Made by a program: the position numbers and the translations under genes | Shown here: positions 57,198 to 64,000 of the stretch, one piece after another | Numbering within the stretch: the stretch's first letter is position 1 | Layout: each line of letters begins with the position of its first letter | NCBI RefSeq assembly: GCF_017654315.1 | Contig: NZ_CP072203.1 | Coordinates: forward strand, 2,914,001 to 2,978,000 | DNA length: 64,000 bases | Direction: 5' to 3' | From: Gordonia polyisoprenivorans | GTDB taxonomy: Bacteria; Actinomycetota; Actinomycetes; Mycobacteriales; Mycobacteriaceae | The notes under the pieces: model-generated | Seen by the model: the letters and a program-made list of their open reading frames with translations, nothing else | Told to the model about the DNA's origin: nothing | Database searches by the model: none

Positions 57198-58961
57198 ATG
57201 ACCGAGACCCCAGCCGCCGACCGCCCCGACGCCGACGCGATCACCTTCGACGACCTCGACATCGACGATCGTGTGCGCAGTGCGATCGCCGAGGTCGGAT
57301 ACGAGACGCCCTCGCCGATTCAGGCTGCGACGATTCCGCCGTTGATGGCGGGACGCGACGTCGTCGGCCTGGCCCAGACCGGTACCGGTAAGACGGCGGC
57401 CTTCGCGATCCCGATCCTGTCCCGCCTCGACCCGGAGGTTCGCCGTCCGCAGGCGCTGATCCTCGCGCCCACAAGAGAACTCGCCCTGCAGGTGTCCGAG
57501 GCGTTCAGCCGGTACTCGGCGCACATGCCCGAGGTGCGCGTGCTGCCCATCTACGGCGGGCAGAGTTACGGCGTGCAGCTGGCCGGGCTGCGGCGCGGTG
57601 CGCAGGTCATCGTCGGAACCCCCGGCCGTGTCATCGATCACCTCGACAAGGGCACCCTCGACATCTCCGAACTCGAGTACCTCGTCCTCGACGAGGCCGA
57701 CGAGATGCTGACGATGGGTTTCGCCGAGGACGTCGAGCGCATCCTGGCCGAGACGCCCGACTCCAAGCAGGTGGCGCTGTTCTCGGCCACCATGCCCAGC
57801 GCGATTCGCCGACTGGCCCAGAAGTACCTGCACGATCCGCAGGAGATCACGGTCAAGTCCAAGACCGCGACCGCCCAGAACATCACGCAGCGCTATCTGC
57901 AGGTGTCGCATCAACGCAAGCTCGACGCGTTGACCAGGTTCCTGGAGGTCGAGTCCTTCGACGCGATGATCGTGTTCGTCCGCACCAAGCAGGCGACCGA
58001 AGAACTCGCCGAACGGCTTCGGGCGCGCGGATTCTCGGCGGTCGCCATCAACGGCGACATGGTGCAGGCCCAGCGCGAGCGGACGATCAACCAGCTCAAG
58101 GACGGCGGGATCGACATCCTCGTCGCCACCGACGTTGCCGCTCGCGGACTCGACGTCGACCGCATCTCGCACGTGGTCAACTACGACATCCCGCACGACA
58201 CCGAGTCCTATGTGCACCGCATCGGACGGACCGGCCGGGCCGGGCGGTCGGGTAATGCGCTGCTGTTCGTCTCGCCACGGGAGCGGCATCTGCTCCGGGC
58301 CATCGAGCGCGCGACCCGCCAGCCATTGACCGAGATCGGGTTGCCGTCGGTGGAGGACGTCAACGCCCAGCGTGTGGCCCGCTTCGCCGACTCGATCACC
58401 GAGAATCTGACGTCGGATCACCTTGACATGTTCCGCAAGCTCGTCGAGGACTACGCGCGCGACAAGGACGTCGCCATGGCCGACATCGCCGCGGCGCTGG
58501 CCCTCGAGACGCGCGACGGTGGCTTCCTGATGACTCCCGACCCGCCCGAGAGGGATCGGCCGGAGCGTCGTGAGCGAGAACCGCGCAAGGCCGGGGGCTC
58601 CTACGCCACCTATCGCATCGCGGTGGGCCGCAAACACAAGGTGTCGCCCGGCGCGATCGTCGGTGCGATCGCCAACGAGGGCGGCCTCACCCGGGGTGAT
58701 TTCGGCAACATCAGCATCCGCGACGACTTCTCCCTCGTCGAGTTGCCGGACAACCTCGACCGCGACACCCTCGACCGGCTCCGCGACACCAGGATCGGCA
58801 AGAACCCGATTGATCTGCGTCGCGATCAGGGCCCGCCCCGCGCCCGCGGAGGCAACAAACGTGCCGGTCAAGGTCAACGCGGTCGAGACGGTCACCACTC
58901 ACGAGGCGACAGCTGGGGCAAACGCGGCTCGCGTCATGTGGCCGGCCGCGGTCGTAGCTGA
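57198..58961 (+). CDS. DEAD-box RNA helicase (DeaD/CsdA type)
   Basis: A 587-residue helicase. The Q motif and GFxTPSPIQ-type start (VGYETPSPIQAATIPPLMAG), motif I AQTGTGKTAAFAIP, Ia PTRELALQV, II VLDEADEMLTM, III FSATMPSA, V ATDVAARGLDVDR and VI HRIGRTGRAGRSG are all present. The C-terminal third has a DbpA-like RNA-binding domain (TYRIAVGRKHKVSPGAIVGA) and a basic Gly/Arg tail. Such enzymes help ribosome assembly at low temperature. Confidence 0.94.
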   Translation: MTETPAADRPDADAITFDDLDIDDRVRSAIAEVGYETPSPIQAATIPPLMAGRDVVGLAQTGTGKTAAFAIPILSRLDPEVRRPQALILAPTRELALQVSEAFSRYSAHMPEVRVLPIYGGQSYGVQLAGLRRGAQVIVGTPGRVIDHLDKGTLDISELEYLVLDEADEMLTMGFAEDVERILAETPDSKQVALFSATMPSAIRRLAQKYLHDPQEITVKSKTATAQNITQRYLQVSHQRKLDALTRFLEVESFDAMIVFVRTKQATEELAERLRARGFSAVAINGDMVQAQRERTINQLKDGGIDILVATDVAARGLDVDRISHVVNYDIPHDTESYVHRIGRTGRAGRSGNALLFVSPRERHLLRAIERATRQPLTEIGLPSVEDVNAQRVARFADSITENLTSDHLDMFRKLVEDYARDKDVAMADIAAALALETRDGGFLMTPDPPERDRPERREREPRKAGGSYATYRIAVGRKHKVSPGAIVGAIANEGGLTRGDFGNISIRDDFSLVELPDNLDRDTLDRLRDTRIGKNPIDLRRDQGPPRARGGNKRAGQGQRGRDGHHSRGDSWGKRGSRHVAGRGRS

Positions 58962-59121
58962 GGCGGCGCCCCGGGCGGTCGGGACACCCGATGCGTACGT
59001 GACACTGTTGGGCGTTTCGAGATTGTTCCGTAACCTTGGTGGCGGGTCGAACGATGATCCATGTGGACACCGTCCGACCCGACCGTCAGATATACGCGAG
59101 CATTTTCAGGAGTAGTCACCA

Positions 59122-59451
59122 GTGTCAGTGGTGGATTCGATCTCAGCAGCCGAAGCCTTGTCCCACACCCGCGAGGGCGACGCCGTCGTCGTCGACGCCC
59201 GCCCGCAGGTGGTCCGTCACCAGGGCTCCCTGCCCGGAGCGGTCGTTGTGGACCCGACTGACGTCCGGTCGCGATTGGCCCCGACGCCGTCGGGCACGTT
59301 CCCCGTCATCGGGCATCGCGACACGGAGATCAACGTCGTATCCGTGTCGTCGCAGGCACCGCGCATCGCCGAGCAGATCGCCGACCTCGGCTACACCAAT
59401 GTGCACTACGTCGACGGTGGTTTCCCGGCGCTGCGGCGTACCACCCCATGA
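59122..59451 (+). CDS. Rhodanese-like protein without catalytic cysteine
   Basis: A 109-residue single rhodanese domain: DAVVVDARPQVVRHQGSLPG at the substrate side and LGYTNVHYVDGGFPAL at the end. The active loop reads INVVSVSSQAPRIAE, where the sulfur-accepting Cys is replaced by Ser or Val, so sulfurtransferase activity is unlikely. It may bind or sense. GTG at 59122. Confidence 0.8.
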   Translation: MSVVDSISAAEALSHTREGDAVVVDARPQVVRHQGSLPGAVVVDPTDVRSRLAPTPSGTFPVIGHRDTEINVVSVSSQAPRIAEQIADLGYTNVHYVDGGFPALRRTTP

Positions 59452-59562
59452 TCGTGTGGCCTGCCACCGGCGCGTCGACTTGATAGCGTGATGGGTCAGC
59501 CCGACCGTGGGCCGGTGCCGTCCGGCCAGGTCGGGGGATCTGCGCAGGAGGAAGCCGGGCTG

Positions 59563-62500
59563 ATGGCCGAGCAGGAGTCTCTCGACGACCGTCGTGATCA
59601 GGTCGTGCGTCTGCTCGAATTCCTCTCCGACCTCCTGGCCACCCGCGCCGGTCGCCGACGCCATCTCGACGCCCATCGTGCCCGGCTCGACGTCGGTCCC
59701 GGTACCGCGGTCGCCGTGCGTACGGGTGCCGCAGCCGGACAGGTTGTCGTGGAGCTCGACCCCGGCTACGTCGGCTACGACGAACTCGAGGCGATGGTCG
59801 CAGAACTGTACGACCATCCGGACTCTCGCGAACTCGTGCTCGCCGGTGGCCTGGTGGTGGTGACGTCGGCGACCGAGGGTGCTGCTCCCGACGACGGTGC
59901 ACCCGAACTGGTACGGGAGTACCTGCTGACCCAAGAGGTTGTCGCGCAGCGTGATCCGGAATCCGGCACGCTGCGGATCTCACTCGGCGCAGGATCCGCG
60001 CCGAGTGCCCAGGACGCCCGACTGCTCGCGGGGATCGAGGGAATCGATCTCTCCCGGACGGTCAAGCTCCACTCCCGTTTCGAGGCTCTGCCCAGTGTGG
60101 TGAGCCCCAAGGCCACCGATCTGCTCGACGAGTGGATTCCGCGTGTCGACACCGATGCCGAGCAGGTCACCGTGGTGGTCGATCCGGCGGCGACGGCGTT
60201 GGTCCTGCGTGAGCGGTCGACCACGGCCCTGGCCGCGTTCTACGACACCGTCGCCGATCGGCTGCGCGAATCCACCGAGGACGTGCCGATCGGGTTGGCG
60301 CAGTTGGTGGCGCCGATCGAGGTCGACGAGCGCGTCGAGGCGCTCGCGGCCTCAGGGGCCCTGCCCGCCGGCGAACTCGTCACCGACGCGCTGTACCCGT
60401 TGCCGTCCAATGTCGAACAACGTGACGTGCTGTCGCGCCTGGGCGCCGACAGTGGCGTCGTGGTCGAAGGCCCACCGGGCACCGGCAAGACCCAGACCAT
60501 CGCCAATGTGGTTGCTGCCCTTCTCTCCAAGGGGCAGCGGGTACTGGTGACCAGCGAGAAGGCGGGCGCGCTCGCGGTGCTGCGGGACATCCTGCCGCCG
60601 GAGCTGCGCGCGCTGACCGTCTCCACCGCCGACCTGTCCCGCGACCGCTTCGAGTCGGTGGTCTCCGGCGTCGAGGAGATCGCCGAACGCAAGGCGACCT
60701 ACGTCGACAGCGTCGGCAGCGCCGAGATCGACGATCTCTCCGCGCGTCGGCAGCAGGCTGTCGAGCGACGCGAACGCGCGCTGCGGGGGCTGTGGGAACT
60801 GCGCCGCTCCGAAACCGAGGTGCACGAATGGGTGGCCGGTGACTTCTCCGGGACGGCCGCGGCGATCGTGCGGCAGACCAACGCCGACGCAGAGCGGTTG
60901 GACTGGCTTCCGGGTCCGATCGACGGTGCGTTCGCGCCCCTCGATGCGAGCGAGTTCCGGCGTCTCCTGGAATTGCTGAGAGCCACGCGAGGGCAGACAC
61001 GGCGACTGTCCCAGCGTTTCGTCGACCTCGACGATCACCTACCCGATCCCGCGACCATGGACCAGATCTGTGCGCGGATCGCGCGGCGGCCGGCCGAGCC
61101 GATGGTCGGCAGCGGATCGCTGATGTCGATTCTCGGCGACGTCGAGAGCCCGCGGCTGCTCCACATCAAGGAGATCTGCGATCACCTCGGCGTCGCCGCG
61201 CAGGAGGTCGGTACCTTCCCGCCGACCATGATCGACATGGCCGACCGACTTCTCGCCGGACAGGCCGCGCACCTGTGGTCCCGGGTCACCGCGCTCTCAC
61301 CGGTGATCGCCGACGCCGCGCGCCGCGATCGTGAACTCGGTGCGCACAGTGTCGTCGTGGACGGTGCGCGGCCGGGCGACGGTGATCTGTTCGCCGCGGC
61401 GGCGGCCCACCTGCGCGACGGCGGACGCTGGCGCGGCCGACTACGCCGATCCGAGGCGCAGCGAGCGGTGGAGGAATCCGGTGTCGTCGTCACCGTCGAC
61501 GGCCGGCCCGCCACCGACGAGCGATCGCTGCAGGCGGTGGCCGATCACCTGGCCGTCTTCGATGCCGTGCATCAGGTGCAGCGCGTCCTCGGCGACCTCC
61601 ACGTCCCCATCGACACCTCGGGATCGCGGTCGTCACAACTGAATCGGCTGGTCCTCCTCGACGGGCAACTCGGCTGGATCTCGACGCTGGTTTCCGCGCG
61701 CGACGACCTCGTTCGTGAACTCGAGGTGATCAGTCCGGGCGGTCCGCGCCCGCGCAGTGTCACCGAAGCCGCCCGCGTGGCCCGCGAGGCCGGCGCGATC
61801 GCCGCGGCCAACGACGCCTTGCTCGCCGAGGAGGAACTCGCCGAGCACGCCTACAGTCTGGCCGCACAACTCGAGAAGGGGCCCTCACCGGAGGGCGACG
61901 CCCTCGTCTCCGCACTGGCCAACGCCGATGCCGAGGCCATCCGCGCCACCCGGCGTGCGGCGACGGCCGCCCGGACGGAATGGGAGGACCAGGCCGCGCT
62001 GGACCTCTTGATGCTCCGGTTACGCAGCAAAGCACCGGATTTCGCGGATCTGCTGGAGTCCACGGCCGACGATCCGCGGTGGGACGCCAGATTGCGCGAC
62101 GTCTCCGATGCATGGGCATGGCGACGTGCGCGGACGTGGGCCGCCGAACGCAGCGACCCCAAGGGGGAGCAGCGGTGGTCCGCGGCCCTCGACGAGGCCG
62201 AGGCCGACATCGCGCAGTTGACCACACAACTCGCCGCGGCCCGCGCGTGGCGGGCGTGCCTGTCGCGCGTGACAGTGGCCCAGATCCAGGCACTGCAGTC
62301 CTATCGCGACCACATGATCAACCTCGGCAAGGGGTCGGGCAAACACGCCTCGAGGTTCCGGGCTGCGGCCCGGGAGGCGATGGAGCAGGCATCCGCCGCA
62401 GTCCCGGCATGGGTGATGCCGATGTCGCAGGTGGTGGACATGATTGCGCCGGAACAGAATTCGTTCGATGTGGTCATCGTCGACGAAGCCAGTCAGTCCG

Positions 62501-63786
62501 ACATCACCAGCGTGTTCCTGCTCTGGCTCGCTCCGCGGGTGATCGTGGTCGGCGACGACCGGCAGTGCGCCCCGACGGGGCTTGCGGGTACCACCCTCGA
62601 CGACGCCTTCGCCGCCCTCGACGCCCGGTTGCCCGATCTGCCGCACTACCTTCGTGACGGTCTCACGCCGAGATCGAGCCTGTTCTCGTTGCTGCGCAGC
62701 CGATTCGGACACGTCATCCGGCTCCGGGAGCATTTCCGCTCGATGCCGGAGATCATCGGCTTCTCCTCCGCGCAGTTCTACGCCGACGCCCCGCTGATCC
62801 CGGTTCGTCAGCATGGCGCCGACCGCCTCGATCCGCTGCGCACCGTGCGGGTAACGGGAAATGCTCAGGGGCAGGGTAATTCGATCGTCAACACAGGCGA
62901 GGTCGACGAGCTGGTGTCGACGCTGGTGGGTTGTTTGTCCGACAGTGCCTATGACGGACTCGATTTCGGCGTCATGGCCTTGCAGGGCACCAAGCAGGTC
63001 GACCTGCTGACCCGTGCGCTGCGGGAGGCGGTCGACGACGAGACGTGGCGCACCCGGCGGATTCGGGTCGGCTCGCCGCCTGACTTCCAGGGCGATGAGC
63101 GGCGGGTCATCTTCTTGTCGATGGTGGTCTCCGACCCCTCGGCGATCGCCGCCCTGACCCGTGCCGAGTCCCAGCGGCGCATCAATGTCGCTGCATCGCG
63201 GGCGATGGATCAGATGTGGCTGTTCCACTCGATCGATCTCACCGACCTGGGGGAGGGTGACCTGCGGCGGTCGCTGCTGGGGTACATGCAGGCCAATGCC
63301 GGACCGGCCATCGACGCCATGCCGGTCGATGTCCCCGATGACCGCAGGGTCGAGCCCTTCGAGAGTCTCTTCGAGCAGAAGATCTTCAATTGCCTTGCCG
63401 CGCACGGTTATCACGTCACCCCCAAGGTTTCGGTCAACAACATGTGCATCGATCTGGTGGTCACCGGCGCCGACGGACGGCTGGCGGTCGAATGCGACGG
63501 TGATGAATTCACCACCACCGGCGCGCAAGCCCGTTCCGACATGGAGCGTGAGCGTGAACTGCGGCGATGTGGTTGGGAGTTCTGGCGGCTGCGCGAGTCG
63601 GAATTCGAACTCGACGCCGACGCCGCGCTGGCGCCGTTGTGGGAGGCTCTCGATCGCCGTGGTGTGAAGCCCGGATCGGTGGCCGGGCCGTATGTCGGCA
63701 GCACGGAAAGCGCTGTCCCGGAGGGCTCGTCGTCGGAACCCGCCGTGGCGGCATGGGAGCCGGTGGATCTCAGCGCAGGAGAGTAG
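59563..63786 (+). CDS. SF1 helicase fused to PD-(D/E)XK-type nuclease
   Basis: A 1407-residue protein. The P-loop GPPGTGKT is at about residue 303, motif II DEAS at 974 (VIVDEASQSDIT), then VVGDDRQCAPTG, an arginine-finger-rich LREHFRSMPEIIGF and a late QRRINVAASRAMDQMWLF. About 600 residues of helical insertion separate motifs I and II. The last 120 residues (IFNCLAAHGYHVTPKVSVNN, then IDLVVTG and VECDGDEF with Glu1310 and Asp1312) form a Vsr/DUF559-like nuclease. ATG at 59563 has AGGAGG 11 bases upstream; 59488 is an alternative. Large single-gene helicase-nucleases often defend against phage; that is inference. Confidence 0.85.
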   Translation: MAEQESLDDRRDQVVRLLEFLSDLLATRAGRRRHLDAHRARLDVGPGTAVAVRTGAAAGQVVVELDPGYVGYDELEAMVAELYDHPDSRELVLAGGLVVVTSATEGAAPDDGAPELVREYLLTQEVVAQRDPESGTLRISLGAGSAPSAQDARLLAGIEGIDLSRTVKLHSRFEALPSVVSPKATDLLDEWIPRVDTDAEQVTVVVDPAATALVLRERSTTALAAFYDTVADRLRESTEDVPIGLAQLVAPIEVDERVEALAASGALPAGELVTDALYPLPSNVEQRDVLSRLGADSGVVVEGPPGTGKTQTIANVVAALLSKGQRVLVTSEKAGALAVLRDILPPELRALTVSTADLSRDRFESVVSGVEEIAERKATYVDSVGSAEIDDLSARRQQAVERRERALRGLWELRRSETEVHEWVAGDFSGTAAAIVRQTNADAERLDWLPGPIDGAFAPLDASEFRRLLELLRATRGQTRRLSQRFVDLDDHLPDPATMDQICARIARRPAEPMVGSGSLMSILGDVESPRLLHIKEICDHLGVAAQEVGTFPPTMIDMADRLLAGQAAHLWSRVTALSPVIADAARRDRELGAHSVVVDGARPGDGDLFAAAAAHLRDGGRWRGRLRRSEAQRAVEESGVVVTVDGRPATDERSLQAVADHLAVFDAVHQVQRVLGDLHVPIDTSGSRSSQLNRLVLLDGQLGWISTLVSARDDLVRELEVISPGGPRPRSVTEAARVAREAGAIAAANDALLAEEELAEHAYSLAAQLEKGPSPEGDALVSALANADAEAIRATRRAATAARTEWEDQAALDLLMLRLRSKAPDFADLLESTADDPRWDARLRDVSDAWAWRRARTWAAERSDPKGEQRWSAALDEAEADIAQLTTQLAAARAWRACLSRVTVAQIQALQSYRDHMINLGKGSGKHASRFRAAAREAMEQASAAVPAWVMPMSQVVDMIAPEQNSFDVVIVDEASQSDITSVFLLWLAPRVIVVGDDRQCAPTGLAGTTLDDAFAALDARLPDLPHYLRDGLTPRSSLFSLLRSRFGHVIRLREHFRSMPEIIGFSSAQFYADAPLIPVRQHGADRLDPLRTVRVTGNAQGQGNSIVNTGEVDELVSTLVGCLSDSAYDGLDFGVMALQGTKQVDLLTRALREAVDDETWRTRRIRVGSPPDFQGDERRVIFLSMVVSDPSAIAALTRAESQRRINVAASRAMDQMWLFHSIDLTDLGEGDLRRSLLGYMQANAGPAIDAMPVDVPDDRRVEPFESLFEQKIFNCLAAHGYHVTPKVSVNNMCIDLVVTGADGRLAVECDGDEFTTTGAQARSDMERERELRRCGWEFWRLRESEFELDADAALAPLWEALDRRGVKPGSVAGPYVGSTESAVPEGSSSEPAVAAWEPVDLSAGE

Positions 63787-64000
63787 GCGGCACCTCGAGC
63801 GCCTGGACCAGTGCGGGTAGGGCAACCGCCGCACCGGCCGGAATACGTTGTTGCACAGACGGTGTCAGCGCCGAGGGCTCGGGATTGATCTCGATGACCG
63901 GAAGTCCGGCGGCCGCGGCGCGTTCGGGTAGCGACGCCGCCGGATACACGATCCCACTCGTACCGATCACGAGGACGACGTCGGTCGCGCGGAACGCCGC
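63770..64000 (-). CDS. NAD-dependent protein deacylase, SIR2 family (3' partial end of gene, 5' beyond window)
   Basis: Only the C-terminal about 76 residues are inside the window. TDVVLVIGTSGIVYPAASLP and GLPVIEINPEPSALTP match the end of the sirtuin Rossmann domain, where NAD is bound. The stop lies within the last codons of the convergent helicase-nuclease gene, a 17-base overlap. The zinc ribbon and catalytic His are outside the window. Confidence 0.85.
   Translation of the reverse strand, partial: AAFRATDVVLVIGTSGIVYPAASLPERAAAAGLPVIEINPEPSALTPSVQQRIPAGAAVALPALVQALEVPPTLLR

Noticed and set aside
57054..58898. Minus-strand open frame of about 614 residues opposite the DEAD-box helicase
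   Set aside because: It is the antisense of an obviously real gene in high-GC DNA, with His/Arg/Asp-rich composition and no domain.

Overview
The window is high-GC actinobacterial chromosome, most likely from a mycolic-acid genus close to Gordonia (Mycobacteriales). The support is a NucS mismatch endonuclease, GlgE, the Mec-CysO-CysM cysteine pathway, an Lsr2-type protein, an MspA-type porin and an LppX/LprG-type lipoprotein. From recalled gene order, positions 2684-32505 follow the Mycobacterium tuberculosis Rv1321-Rv1343c neighbourhood (nucS, methylmalonyl-CoA epimerase, thiolase, thioredoxin-TPR, glgB/glgE, dinG, pncB, clpS, P1 peptidase, mec, cysO, cysM, rhomboid, murI, cAMP phosphodiesterase, rph, rdgB, DUF3817, LprD-like), with local insertions. 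This was not searched.

Regions. 1-9458: a GAF regulator (cut by the window start), a glutaminase-STAS fusion, nucS, a DivIVA-like coiled coil, epimerase and thiolase, small membrane and thiamine-binding proteins, an MFS carrier and a thioredoxin-TPR chaperone. 9526-11775: a four-gene PadR-DUF1048-ABC exporter operon in which every junction is a 4-bp overlap. 11951-16268: glgE-glgB alpha-glucan synthesis. 16390-20524: dinG-type helicase, pncA and pncB (NAD salvage). 20551-22578: clpS, DUF2017, P1 peptidase. 22623-23834: two exported proteins. 24120-29652: mec-cysO-cysM-rhomboid-murI-phosphodiesterase-rph-rdgB. 29660-36045: two TetR-controlled redox/decarboxylase modules with operators that can be read directly.

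36097-46693 is an accessory island beginning at tRNA-Leu(TAG). It holds a truncated large serine recombinase, an IS5-family element, an HNH nuclease remnant, an Lsr2 paralogue and a co-directional cassette: MspA-type porin, two-helix membrane protein, an 889-residue proline-rich exported protein with a PD-(D/E)XK-like C-terminus, and three unrecognised small proteins, the last resembling SUKH immunity proteins. It ends in an IS3-family element. My main hypothesis is that this is an undescribed mycomembrane toxin-immunity system.

46746-64000 returns to chromosomal character: NUDIX hydrolase; a 195-bp MITE sharing the IS5 element's termini and sitting on the stop codon of a secreted protein that has an IdeR/DtxR-like iron box; a class I methyltransferase; acid phosphatase; a Cys/Met-metabolism PLP enzyme; an OpgC-like membrane protein; acyl-CoA synthetase; DEAD-box helicase; a rhodanese lacking its cysteine; a 1407-residue SF1 helicase-nuclease fusion (possible defence protein); and the end of a sirtuin cut by the window edge.
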